From Bacillus sp. FJAT-47783 (lineage in GTDB: Bacteria > Bacillota > Bacilli > Bacillales > Aeribacillaceae): a DNA stretch of 64,000 nucleotides. The stretch lies in contig NZ_JAKZKS010000003.1 of NCBI RefSeq assembly GCF_022808615.1, positions 124,001-188,000 on the forward strand, given 5' to 3'. Below the pieces are notes generated by a model that worked only from the letters and a program-made list of their open reading frames with translations, did no database searches and was not told where the DNA came from. Positions 43,472-53,868 of this stretch are shown one piece after another. Made by a program: the position numbers and the translations under genes. The number at the start of each line of letters is the position of its first letter. The stretch's first letter is position 1.

Positions 43472-43555
43472 GAACAAAATCGCTAACGCGACTTTGTTCA
43501 GAGGTTGGAAGTTAGAGGTGAGATTAGTCGAAATCGGCGAAATAGCCGATTTCAA
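43472..43555. repeat. Two hairpins in the nadA-safA gap
   Basis: The 296 bp gap between nadA and safA contains two inverted repeats: CTGAACAAAATCGC/GCGACTTTGTTCAG (about 43472-43503, one G-U-type mismatch) and GAAATCGGC/GCCGATTTC (about 43531-43554). Neither has a U-tract, so they are not standard terminators. The upstream part of the gap should hold the safA promoter, which I could not define. Confidence 0.6.
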
Positions 43556-43607
43556 TGACTTATCGATTTCCTATTGCCAATAAGAATAAAAGCATTAATT
43601 CTCGTGT

Positions 43608-43641
43608 GAAAAAAAGCCTGACAACAATAGGTCAGGCTTTA
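43608..43641 (-). terminator. Terminator after nadA
   Basis: AAAGCCTGACC/GTCAGGCTTT-type stem followed by seven T on the minus strand, overlapping the end of nadA. Confidence 0.88.
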
Positions 43642-44748
43642 AACATTTTGAAGCATACGATTTAATGCTAGTAATGCGTATTCTGTTATGTCTTGATCGA
43701 CGGTAATTTGATTGATAGGTTCTCCTTTTTCAATGCTTTCAAGCGCCCATACTAAATGAGGAAGATCGATTCGATTCATCGTTAAGCACGGACACATATA
43801 AGGATTTAATGAAACAATTTTTTTATCAGGATGCTGCTCCATTAATCGATTGACTAAGTTCATTTCTGTCCCGATGGCCCATTTACTTCCTGGTGTTGCT
43901 TTTTCAATTGTTTCAATAATATATTTTGTAGAGCCTGCTTTATCTGAAAGCTCCACTACTTCTCTTGTACATTCTGGGTGAACAATAATCTTCATGTCCG
44001 GCTCTGTTTTTCGAATATGCTCAACATTTTTCACCGTAAACTTTTCGTGAACGGAGCAATGACCTTTCCATAAAATGACGACAACATCGTCTATAGCTCC
44101 TTCATATTGGAGCTCATTTCCGATTGGATCCCAGATTGCCATTTTCTCAAGAGGTATTCCTAAATCATATGCTGTATTTCTTCCTAAATGTTGATCTGGT
44201 AAAAATAATATTCGTTCCTTTTTAGAAAATGCCCATTGAAGCATTTTCTTCGCATTAGAAGAAGTGACCGTTGCTCCACCATACTTTCCAACAAACGCTT
44301 TAATTTCTGCAGTAGAATTTACATACGTTAATGGAACAATGGTATCACCAAATAGCTTTTCAAGCTTTTCCCACGCCGTTTCTGTTTGGGACAAATTTGC
44401 CATATCAGCCATGGAACAGCCTGCACGCATATCTGGTAAAATGACCTTTTGATTTTCACTTGTTAACATTTCCGCAGTCTCCGCCATAAAATGGACTCCG
44501 CAAAATACGATATATTGTGCATCTTTATTGGCAGCTGCAACTTGTGCTAATTGTAAGGAGTCACCAGTTACATCAGCAAATTGAATCACTTCATTCTTTT
44601 GATAATGGTGCCCAGGAATAAATAACTTCTTACCAAACTTCTCTTTTATTTCTTTGACTCGTTGCTCCAATTGTTCTACCGATTTTCCTTTATATTCTTC
44701 TGGCATCATTTCTCGCTTTTCAAACTGTAACATATCTAATACACTCAT
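43639..44748 (-). CDS. nadA: Quinolinate synthase A
   Basis: [4Fe-4S] enzyme condensing iminoaspartate with dihydroxyacetone phosphate to quinolinate; 369 residues, the long Bacillus type. Cluster cysteines can be placed in [14 protein letters not shown] near 110, HPECTREV near 230, and the C-terminal YMCPCLTMN near 320. It ends the nadB-nadC-nadA operon. The adjacent divergent nifS gene is the known source of sulfur for its cluster in B. subtilis. Confidence 0.97.
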   Translation of the reverse strand: MSVLDMLQFEKREMMPEEYKGKSVEQLEQRVKEIKEKFGKKLFIPGHHYQKNEVIQFADVTGDSLQLAQVAAANKDAQYIVFCGVHFMAETAEMLTSENQKVILPDMRAGCSMADMANLSQTETAWEKLEKLFGDTIVPLTYVNSTAEIKAFVGKYGGATVTSSNAKKMLQWAFSKKERILFLPDQHLGRNTAYDLGIPLEKMAIWDPIGNELQYEGAIDDVVVILWKGHCSVHEKFTVKNVEHIRKTEPDMKIIVHPECTREVVELSDKAGSTKYIIETIEKATPGSKWAIGTEMNLVNRLMEQHPDKKIVSLNPYMCPCLTMNRIDLPHLVWALESIEKGEPINQITVDQDITEYALLALNRMLQNV

Positions 44749-44759
44749 GATGTTCCCCC

Positions 44760-45590
44760 CTATTTTACATTTAAGCTAATATCCAATGATTTGACAGAAT
44801 GAGTGATACATCCAAGTGAAATGTAATCAACTTTCGTATTTCGATATTTTGCCAAATTATGAAAACCAATACCACCTGAAGCTTCCGTAACAATATGGGA
44901 CGGTGTCATTTCAACAAATTTCAATATTTCTTCTGGTGTTCGATTATCAAACATGATGATGTCAGCATTTACTCTAATTGCTTCCTCTAATTGCTCTTTT
45001 GATTCAATTTCCACTTCAATTTTGACCATATGTCCAATTTGTTCACGTACCATTTGAACAGCCTTTGTAATGGATCCACAAAAAGCAATATGATTATCTT
45101 TAATCATGACTCCATCATATAACCCAAGGCGATGATTGTATCCTCCGCCACAACGAACTGCGTATTTTTCAAACATTCGAAGTCCTGGAGTCGTTTTTCT
45201 TGTATCACAAATGCGCGTATGTTCATCATTTAATACTGTGACCGCTTTATTCGTTATCGTCGCGATACCACTCATACGTTGAATGAGATTCAAGATGACC
45301 CGTTCTCCTTGCAGAATAAACCGTACAGGTCCTTCAACAGTAGCAATCTGATCCCCTTTCTCTACGTAATCTCGATCACGCTTGAACAACGTAATATTCA
45401 TCTTAGAACTTAATAATTCAAAACCTGCTTGAATAATTTTCTCACCGGCAAAAATACCGTTTTCTTTTGCAATAATGACAGCAAAACCTTTTTCATCATA
45501 AGGGAAAATCGTTTCTGTCGTAATATCATGTTCACCTACATCTTCTAAAAAAAATTGCGTTAATGATTTTTTTATCTTTACATCATTCAA
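44760..45590 (-). CDS. nadC: Nicotinate-nucleotide pyrophosphorylase (carboxylating)
   Basis: Quinolinate phosphoribosyltransferase of 276 residues. Visible features are [28 protein letters not shown] (spread over residues 128-155), the PRPP/quinolinate-site region, and [13 protein letters not shown] near 240. It begins at TTG 45590, immediately after the nadB stop codon, with the ribosome site AGGGGTGA inside the nadB end. Confidence 0.97.
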   Translation of the reverse strand: MNDVKIKKSLTQFFLEDVGEHDITTETIFPYDEKGFAVIIAKENGIFAGEKIIQAGFELLSSKMNITLFKRDRDYVEKGDQIATVEGPVRFILQGERVILNLIQRMSGIATITNKAVTVLNDEHTRICDTRKTTPGLRMFEKYAVRCGGGYNHRLGLYDGVMIKDNHIAFCGSITKAVQMVREQIGHMVKIEVEIESKEQLEEAIRVNADIIMFDNRTPEEILKFVEMTPSHIVTEASGGIGFHNLAKYRNTKVDYISLGCITHSVKSLDISLNVK

Positions 45591-47132
45591 TTATCTCACC
45601 CCTATTTGTTCTCGCCTTGAAAATGAAATCCGCTGTTGTCTCCACACTTCATTTTCGGTCGGATAGTCGCACCTAAAATGCCCGCCACGACTTTCCGTTC
45701 TCTTTAAGGCTGATTTCGTCATAAGCCATCCAATTGTCAGCATATTGACAATCTCGACTTCCTTTTTTGTGAAAACATTCACATTATTAGTAAAAAAAGT
45801 TGGTTCACTGACAAATTGTTCAAAAAATGAAAGTGCATGTTTTAAACCAGTCTCTGTTCGCTCAATCCCAACATAGGTTGTCATAATCGATTGAATTTCT
45901 TTTTTTGACGGTAAAGCGAATCTAGTTGCTCCACTTTGAATGAGTGTACTGTTTTTCCTATCTAACGTCCCATTTTCAATGATAGATGCTAACTGACGTC
46001 CGAACACGATTCCTTCTAGTAATGAATTACTCGCTAATCGATTCGCTCCGTGCACACCCGTACAAGCGACTTCACCTACTGCATAAAGTCGATCGACAGT
46101 AGTTCGGCCGAATAAATCAGTTTCGACCCCTCCCATTAAAAAATGCATACCAGGCGCTACTGGAATTAAGCCAGATTCAAGATCAATTCCTTCTCTTAAA
46201 CATAAATTTGTAATGGTCGGGAAACGACTTTTGAACGATTGGATCGATGAAATGTTTAAATAAACATGATGTCCTTTTAATCTTTCAAATTGCATCGTCC
46301 GAGCTACAATATCCCTTGGTGCTAAATCTTTTAGCAAGTGTACTCCTTCCATAATTGGCCGCCCGTTTTCATCTACTAACGTAGCTCCTTCCCCTCTTAC
46401 AGCTTCTGACACTAATCCTTTACATACACCGTTTACATACAGCATTGTTGGATGAAACTGGGTAAATTCAAGATCAATTAAACGTGCCCCCGCACGATAA
46501 GCCATCGCCAGACCGTCCCCAGTCATAATGGAAGAATTCGATGTTACTTCAAATAACGCACCACAACCACCTGTTGCTAAAACAATATGAGCACCTTTAT
46601 ATAAAACCGCATCATGATCATCACGATGCTTTGCCCATACTCCGATGGCTCTATTGGTATCTATTGCAATATCGGTCACCATTACATGCTCGATCATAGT
46701 AACTTTTTCATTCACTTTTTGTATATAAAAATTAATGAGCTCTTTTCCAGTTGCATCTCCACCTGCATGAATGATTCGCGGCTTTTGATGAGCCCCCTCC
46801 ATTCCATACTGAAGCTCACCTTGTTCATTCGTATCAAAATTCATTCCTTGTTCTATAAGCATTTCCATTTCGTGTTGAGCTTTTTGAACAAGCAGTTCAA
46901 CAGCATCATGTGAATTATGAAAGCATCCTGCGTATCGTGTATCTTCGTAATGATATGTCCAATGATCATCTTTTCGTATAGCTGCTGCAACGCCACCTTG
47001 CGCAAGACTTGAATTACTTGTACGAATGGCCCCTTTCGTTAAAACGAGAACGTTCAATTTTTCACATAATTGTGAAGCAACAGCTAGTGCGGCAATGCCA
47101 CTTCCGATGATGATACAATCGTAATGAGACAT
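45591..47132 (-). CDS. nadB: L-aspartate oxidase
   Basis: FAD enzyme of 513 residues making iminoaspartate from aspartate. The Rossmann motif IIIGSGIAALAVA is at residues 7-19. The substrate-loop signature SNSSLAQGGVAAA is near 40 and GEVACTGVHGANRLASNSLLEG near 350. It is the first gene of nadBCA, divergent from nifS across a 118 bp region with the likely NiaR operator. Confidence 0.97.
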   Translation of the reverse strand: MSHYDCIIIGSGIAALAVASQLCEKLNVLVLTKGAIRTSNSSLAQGGVAAAIRKDDHWTYHYEDTRYAGCFHNSHDAVELLVQKAQHEMEMLIEQGMNFDTNEQGELQYGMEGAHQKPRIIHAGGDATGKELINFYIQKVNEKVTMIEHVMVTDIAIDTNRAIGVWAKHRDDHDAVLYKGAHIVLATGGCGALFEVTSNSSIMTGDGLAMAYRAGARLIDLEFTQFHPTMLYVNGVCKGLVSEAVRGEGATLVDENGRPIMEGVHLLKDLAPRDIVARTMQFERLKGHHVYLNISSIQSFKSRFPTITNLCLREGIDLESGLIPVAPGMHFLMGGVETDLFGRTTVDRLYAVGEVACTGVHGANRLASNSLLEGIVFGRQLASIIENGTLDRKNSTLIQSGATRFALPSKKEIQSIMTTYVGIERTETGLKHALSFFEQFVSEPTFFTNNVNVFTKKEVEIVNMLTIGWLMTKSALKRTESRGGHFRCDYPTENEVWRQQRISFSRREQIGVR

Positions 47133-47250
47133 ATTAGCCCTCCTGTAAAATTACATCTGTCTTGACACCTATATTTACATAAAACTACAATAATGACAAG
47201 AGGTTTTATGATTTTTCTTTTATCCCACTCTTAAGGAGAGAAAAACATTG
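47133..47250. promoter_or_regulatory. Divergent nadB/nifS control region with likely NiaR operator
   Basis: The plus strand has TTGACA (47162-47167), an 18 bp spacer and TACAAT (47186-47191) for nifS. The minus strand has TTGTCA with a TAAATA-type -10 about 16 bp on for nadB. The palindrome TGTCTTGACA (47158-47167) sits over the nifS -35 box and just downstream of the nadB -10 region, a fitting place for the nicotinic-acid-responsive repressor encoded two genes away. The operator assignment is inferred from position and symmetry. Confidence 0.65.
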
Positions 47251-48390
47251 ATGTATTTTGACTATGCAGCTACAACACCAATGAGTAAAATAGCGATGGA
47301 GGCATTTATCGAAGCTTCTACACACGCTTTCGGAAATGCCAATAGTTTACATGATCTAGGTGGCAAATCAAATGAATGGCTGACAGCTTGTCGAAGCACC
47401 TTAGCCAACATCATTGGTGGAAAAAAAGAAGGGGTTTATTTTACTAGCGGGGGAACGGAAAGCAATCTTTTAGCCATTGCAACGTTGTTAAATAGCGCTC
47501 CTTCTCAAAAGAAACATATTGTGTCTTCTCATTTAGAACATTCTTCTATAAAAAATCATTTACAAGTTTTACAAAATAAAGGATATAATGTAACCGTTGT
47601 TAACAATGATTCATCCGGTTTGATTTCTGTTCAAGCTGTTGAAGAATCATTAAGGGATGATACCGCCCTTGTTACGATTCAACATAGCAATTCTGAAATC
47701 GGTATTATTCAGCCTATTGAAGAAATTGGCACAATGCTTAACAAGCGAAAAATTTTGTTCCATTCAGATTGCGTTCAATCTCTTGGAAAAGTACCGATCG
47801 ATGTTTCGAAAATAAAAGCTTCCGCCTACTCTTTTTCTAGTCATAAATTGTATGGACCAAAGGGTGTTGGAGCTGTTTACTTTGACCCCAGCATTCAACT
47901 GAATTCGATTATACCGGGAACAACACATGAAAATGGACTGCGACCTGGAACGGTAAATGTCCCTGGTATATGTGCATTTGTCACTGCCGCAAAAGATTAT
48001 TATTATCATCGAGAGCGATATTTCAATCACTTTCAACAATTGAGAAAGTACTTCTTACAGGAAATAAAAAATGAAGCTTTACCATTTGAAGTGATTAACG
48101 AAACTTCTGTTCATACACTCCCTCATATCATCGGATTAATTACGCATTCTTTTGAGGGTCAATATGTTATGCTTGAATTGAATCGAAAAGGATTTGCTAT
48201 ATCAACTGGTACTGCATGTCAAGTAGGGAACACACATCCTTCTCCTACACTCATTTCCATCGGTGTAAAAGAAGAAAATTTACACCAATTTATCCGGATT
48301 TCTTTTGGGGTTGAAACGACGAAAGAAGACGTTCAAAAACTCATTCAAGCGCTTAAAGAAGTAGTACCGATTGAAATTGGAAAGGGATGA
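47251..48390 (+). CDS. nifS: NifS-like cysteine desulfurase for NAD synthesis
   Basis: PLP enzyme of 379 residues that supplies sulfur for the NadA Fe-S cluster in B. subtilis. PLP lysine lies in SFSSHKLYGPKGVGAVYF near 195; the catalytic Cys in STGTACQVGNTHPSP near 320. Its active-site loop (TACQVGN) differs from the IscS-type loop of the desulfurase at 9.5 kb. The start ATG 47251 is about 10 bp from AAGGAGAG; TTG 47248 is possible. Co-transcribed with niaR. Confidence 0.94.
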   Translation: MYFDYAATTPMSKIAMEAFIEASTHAFGNANSLHDLGGKSNEWLTACRSTLANIIGGKKEGVYFTSGGTESNLLAIATLLNSAPSQKKHIVSSHLEHSSIKNHLQVLQNKGYNVTVVNNDSSGLISVQAVEESLRDDTALVTIQHSNSEIGIIQPIEEIGTMLNKRKILFHSDCVQSLGKVPIDVSKIKASAYSFSSHKLYGPKGVGAVYFDPSIQLNSIIPGTTHENGLRPGTVNVPGICAFVTAAKDYYYHRERYFNHFQQLRKYFLQEIKNEALPFEVINETSVHTLPHIIGLITHSFEGQYVMLELNRKGFAISTGTACQVGNTHPSPTLISIGVKEENLHQFIRISFGVETTKEDVQKLIQALKEVVPIEIGKG

Positions 48391-48394
48391 CAAA

Positions 48395-48937
48395 ATGAAA
48401 GATCAAAAAGTATTAGGAGAAGAAAGAAGAAAGCTTATTATACATTGGCTTAAAAATGAAAAGACCCCCTTAACAGGGAGTACGTTAGCAGCGAAAACAA
48501 ATGTTAGTAGACAAGTAATTGTCCAAGACATTTCTTTATTAAAAGCAGGTGGTGAACCGATTATCGCAACAAGCCAAGGCTATATATATTTACAGGAAGT
48601 TGACACGGCACCAAAACAAGTAGAACGCTTAGTCGTATGTAAGCACAGTCCAGATAAAGCAAAAGAAGAGTTACAGTTAATGGTCGATTTCGGTGTAACA
48701 GTAAAGGATGTCATAGTCGAACACCCAGTTTACGGAGAAATAACAGCATCTATTATGGTTAGCAATCGAAAAGAAGTGGACGACTTTATGATGAAAATAA
48801 AGGCGACAAATGCTTCATTCTTATCTGAATTAACAGAAGGTGTTCATCTCCATACATTACTTGCGCCAAATGAAGAAGTACTCGATCAAGCATGTGAAGC
48901 ATTATCCAATTACGGATATTTACTACATGAAGATTAA
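48395..48937 (+). CDS. niaR: Niacin-responsive transcriptional repressor NiaR
   Basis: A 180-residue regulator (YrxA/NadR in B. subtilis) that represses nadBCA and nifS when nicotinic acid is present. An N-terminal HTH_11 winged helix (ERRKLIIHWLKNEKTPLTGS, NVSRQVIVQDISLLKAGG) is followed by the 3H domain, named for its conserved histidines (CKHSPDK, VEHPVYGEI, VHLHTLLAP). The start is ATG 48395 after AAAGGGATGA; the frame from 48371 begins inside nifS. Confidence 0.95.
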   Translation: MKDQKVLGEERRKLIIHWLKNEKTPLTGSTLAAKTNVSRQVIVQDISLLKAGGEPIIATSQGYIYLQEVDTAPKQVERLVVCKHSPDKAKEELQLMVDFGVTVKDVIVEHPVYGEITASIMVSNRKEVDDFMMKIKATNASFLSELTEGVHLHTLLAPNEEVLDQACEALSNYGYLLHED

Positions 48938-48939
48938 CA

Positions 48940-48992
48940 TTTTAAAGGGGCTTATCCATAATCGAATTTTCGTCAATGGATGCCCCTTTAAC
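48940..48992. terminator. Bidirectional terminator between niaR and pheA
   Basis: TTAAAGGGGC(TT)ATCCAT pairs with ATGGAT(G)GCCCCTTTAA-type sequence around a 16-nt loop between convergent genes. Confidence 0.82.
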
Positions 48993-49028
48993 TTATAAGA
49001 ATACTTCAACATTCTCAATTTTCCAGTT

Positions 49029-49940
49029 TTAACGGTTTTCCCCTTTGCGAACTGCACCATTTAGATTATTAAAAATAGATTCTGATATTTGAAAAGAAGG
49101 ATAACTTCCTAGTACTTTTGTTGTACACCCTAGTGCTTCTAGTTCGGCAATCGCTCCAGGTATTAATACATCATCCATCTTTGATTCAATATCAATAATA
49201 AATAAATAATCTCCTAGCCCTGTTTTCATTGGACGAGACTCAATTTTTGACAAGTCTAAATTTCGCCATGAAAAGGCGGATAGCACTTGATGTAATGCCC
49301 CAGCTCGATTCAACGGTAATGTAATGACTAACGTTGTTTTATCCCCATTCTTCTCCAGATTTCGTTCATTTATTAGCGAATATTGTTTTTCAGGATGGAG
49401 AATAACAAATCGTGTATGGTTATGGTGATAATCGTGAATATTACGTTTCACAATATGCAAACCATATTCTTTAGCAGCTAAAGCATTCGCAATAACAGCA
49501 ACATTTTTATCTGGGTTCTCATGAATGTACTTTGCAGCGGCACCTGTTGATGTTGCATAATCATATGAAACATAAGGTAGCTCTTGATGAAGAAACTTAT
49601 GACACTGTGCGATGGCGTGAGAATGGGAATAAACACGTTCGATTTGCTCCCAACTGTCTTTCCGACACGGATGAACCATCAAATGCTGTTCGATTGGGGC
49701 AATCAATTCACCAACGATAAAAAGCGGCTTTTCATGAATTAAATAATCAATCGTTAAATTAACTGAGCCTTCTAAAGCATTTTCAATGGGAATAACAGCT
49801 AACTCAACGTCCTGATTATCCACCGCATCCATATTACTTGGTATTGTATGGTAAGGAATTAACTCAACATCCGAACCGAAAAAGCTTAATACAGCTAAGT
49901 GTGTAAATGTCGCTTTCGGTCCTAAATAGCTCACTTTCAT
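49029..49940 (-). CDS. pheA: Prephenate dehydratase
   Basis: Makes phenylpyruvate for phenylalanine synthesis. The 303 residues comprise a catalytic domain (VSYLGPKATFTHLAV at the start, then STGAAAKYI near 155 and HNHTRFVIL near 195) and a C-terminal ACT domain with the phenylalanine-binding motifs GALHQVLSAF and KIESRPMKTG. Feedback inhibition by Phe is expected. It follows pheB, 16 bp apart. Confidence 0.97.
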   Translation of the reverse strand: MKVSYLGPKATFTHLAVLSFFGSDVELIPYHTIPSNMDAVDNQDVELAVIPIENALEGSVNLTIDYLIHEKPLFIVGELIAPIEQHLMVHPCRKDSWEQIERVYSHSHAIAQCHKFLHQELPYVSYDYATSTGAAAKYIHENPDKNVAVIANALAAKEYGLHIVKRNIHDYHHNHTRFVILHPEKQYSLINERNLEKNGDKTTLVITLPLNRAGALHQVLSAFSWRNLDLSKIESRPMKTGLGDYLFIIDIESKMDDVLIPGAIAELEALGCTTKVLGSYPSFQISESIFNNLNGAVRKGENR

Positions 49941-49956
49941 GCTTAACTCGTCCTTC

Positions 49957-50400
49957 CTATGCTCCTGAACTTAAAATTTCTACCTTTTCTACAAATTCTA
50001 ATTTACGAAGCTTGATCAGTAAGTCATGAATATCTTCTTTAATCCCATTTGTATTTAATGATAACGTAACATTTGCTCTTCCCTGTAACGGAATCGTTTG
50101 ATGAATCGTTAGCACATTACAACCGGATTCCGCTACGAGCGATAGTAAATTCGATAACGTCCCGGCTCGATCTTCTAGATGGAAAAATAATGTAATGATT
50201 TTTTCTTTTACAACGGTATGGAATGGAAAAATGGCGTCGCGATATTTATAAAAAGCACTTCGACTCATATCAACTCTTTGGACAGCTTCTTGTACAGATA
50301 CCGCTTTCCCACGTTCCAGCAGCTTTTTTACTTCTAACGTTTTCTTCATTGCTTCTGGAAGTACGTCTTCCCTTACTAAATAGAAAACCTCGTCCTTCAT
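49957..50400 (-). CDS. pheB: ACT domain protein PheB/ThrR
   Basis: A 147-residue protein with an N-terminal helix-turn-helix-like segment ([33 protein letters not shown]) and a C-terminal ACT domain ([24 protein letters not shown]). Originally linked to Phe synthesis from its place next to pheA, the B. subtilis protein has been renamed ThrR, a repressor of threonine genes. The start is ATG 50400, 8 bp from AAAGGA; the frame to 50448 lacks a ribosome site. Confidence 0.93.
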   Translation of the reverse strand: MKDEVFYLVREDVLPEAMKKTLEVKKLLERGKAVSVQEAVQRVDMSRSAFYKYRDAIFPFHTVVKEKIITLFFHLEDRAGTLSNLLSLVAESGCNVLTIHQTIPLQGRANVTLSLNTNGIKEDIHDLLIKLRKLEFVEKVEILSSGA

Positions 50401-50451
50401 AGACCGATTCCTTTCCCCATTATTTATTAGAGGTGGTATCATATCCACCTC

Positions 50452-52313
<1,862 letters not shown>

Positions 52314-52511
52314 CTTCCCACTCCTAACCCACTCAATCTATTGTTCATTCTACGTGTACAAAAATTATATCAAAGTTTTAGGATGAAGATAAGGAGAAAC
52401 TTCATGATAATTATCAATGTTCTCTTGTATCGGAAGTATAGTGATTCAAGAAAAGGACAAATTGTGAATGAAAGTTTATATAGTAGAGGATCGAACAATA
52501 ACAAAGTACAA

Positions 52512-52635
52512 AAGAGCAGGGCGCCTTGTTCAGCCTCAGGCAAAAATGTTCTTCACCCTAGAAAGGCGCTCTTTGCCTTTAATGGATGAAGGATATTTGA
52601 CCTCGAGGGGATAGCCGCTGTAGTTGAGCATTGCA
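52512..52635. repeat. Degenerate Bacillaceae intergenic repeat, copy 1
   Basis: The 415 bp between spo0B and rpmA contains GAGCAGGGCGCCTTGTTCAG at one end and GAGGGGATAGCCGCTGTAG at the other, with an imperfect inverted repeat (AGAGC..GGCGCCTT / AAGGCGCTCT). This resembles an intergenic repeat, with ends like GGCGCCTTGTTCAG and GGCGCTGGAGCTAG, that I recall from several Bacillus genomes. A related fragment is at 57136. The rest of the gap holds the rpmA terminator and no convincing gene. Confidence 0.45.
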
Positions 52636-52691
52636 GAACCCATTTACCACTGAGAACTTTATCAAAATGATATAAATTCTACTACTACAAA

Positions 52692-52724
52692 GAAAAAACC
52701 CTAACCAAAAAGGTTAGAGTTTTC
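52692..52724 (-). terminator. Terminator after rpmA
   Basis: ACTCTAACC/GGTTAGGGT stem with an A/T loop followed by TTTTTTC on the minus strand, 5 bp after the rpmA stop. It separates rplU-prp-rpmA from spo0B-obg. Confidence 0.9.
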
Positions 52725-52728
52725 GTCA

Positions 52729-53019
<291 letters not shown>

Positions 53020-53031
53020 TTAGTCCACCTC

Positions 53032-53367
53032 CTATGATATTGTATCGTGTATACGAATATAATCTTCGTAATCTCGTTCAATTGTTCGTAAAGAAACGAG
53101 CATTCCCTCTAACAATAGCTGAACCTTTTCATTGCTCTTAGAATCAAGATCATCAGGAAGTTCAACTTGTAAAAAGCCTTTATCATTCATTTGAATGACC
53201 GGAACAACACCGACTATTTCTTCCAATGCATTTACTGTCCCAATGGAAACAGCAGATGCACCAGCACAAACAATATCCTTTCCAGGATCATCATAGTAAG
53301 CGTGACCGGACATTTTAAATGAACGAATCAATCCGTCTTTCGAACGGTTAATATTCACTTGTATCAT
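53032..53367 (-). CDS. prp: Ribosomal-processing cysteine protease Prp
   Basis: A 111-residue protease (YsxB) that removes the N-terminal extension of L27. The catalytic pair is visible: His in SGHAYYDDPGKDIVCAGAS near residue 22 and Cys in IVCAGASAVS near 33. The start is ATG 53367 (MIQVNINR) rather than TTG 53373, based on spacing from AAAGG. Encoded between rplU and rpmA as in most Firmicutes. Confidence 0.95.
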   Translation of the reverse strand: MIQVNINRSKDGLIRSFKMSGHAYYDDPGKDIVCAGASAVSIGTVNALEEIVGVVPVIQMNDKGFLQVELPDDLDSKSNEKVQLLLEGMLVSLRTIERDYEDYIRIHDTIS

Positions 53368-53383
53368 ACGCAACAGCCTTTAA

Positions 53384-53692
53384 TTAAGCGTTGATTTTTT
53401 CAATCACTACTTTTGAATATGGCTGACGGTGACCTTGCTTTTTACGTTGATTTTTCTTCGCTTTATATTTGAATACGATGATTTTTTTCGCACGACCTTG
53501 CTTTTCAACCTTAGCTGTAACAGTCGCACCTTCAACAGTTGGGTTACCAACTTTTACATCGTCTCCACCTACGAAAAGAACTTTGTCAAAAGTTACTGTT
53601 TCGCCTTCTTGAGCGTTTAGTTTCTCAACGTAAACCGCTTGTCCTTCTTCGACTTTAATTTGTTTACCACCAGTTTCGATAATTGCGTACAT
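53384..53692 (-). CDS. rplU: 50S ribosomal protein L21
   Basis: A 102-residue 23S rRNA-binding protein ([18 protein letters not shown] at the start, [17 protein letters not shown] near the end). The start is ATG 53692, 8 bp after AGGAGG; the GTG at 53701 lies inside that ribosome site. It is the first gene of rplU-prp-rpmA and is preceded by an L21 leader. Confidence 0.98.
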   Translation of the reverse strand: MYAIIETGGKQIKVEEGQAVYVEKLNAQEGETVTFDKVLFVGGDDVKVGNPTVEGATVTAKVEKQGRAKKIIVFKYKAKKNQRKKQGHRQPYSKVVIEKINA

Positions 53693-53704
53693 CCTCTGCA
53701 CCTC

Positions 53705-53804
53705 CTATTTTTACTCAGACTCGCCAAAACAGGTGTCGGAAGTCTCCGCGCTTAAACCTATTCTGTGCGGTTGTAGCACAGGTGGGTGCTACAAACCATA
53801 ACAT
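53705..53804 (-). promoter_or_regulatory. L21 leader (ribosomal protein autoregulatory RNA)
   Basis: The minus-strand 5' UTR of rplU contains GTAGCACCCACCTGTGCTAC followed by AACCGCACAGAATAGGTTTAAGCGCGGAGACTTCCGACACC in two paired elements, resembling the Firmicute L21 leader. The family is thought to bind L21 for feedback control. Identified from memory of the motif and location, without a covariance search. Confidence 0.8.
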
Positions 53805-53810
53805 ATTGAT

Positions 53811-53838
53811 ATTATCAAAAATCCATGATTATTGTCAA
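53811..53838 (-). promoter_or_regulatory. Sigma-A promoter of rplU-prp-rpmA
   Basis: TTGACA (53833-53838) and GATAAT (53811-53816) with a 16 bp spacer on the minus strand, placing the start at about 53804, just before the L21 leader. Confidence 0.72.
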
Positions 53839-53868
53839 TAATAGATAATCATATTCTTTTGTATAATA

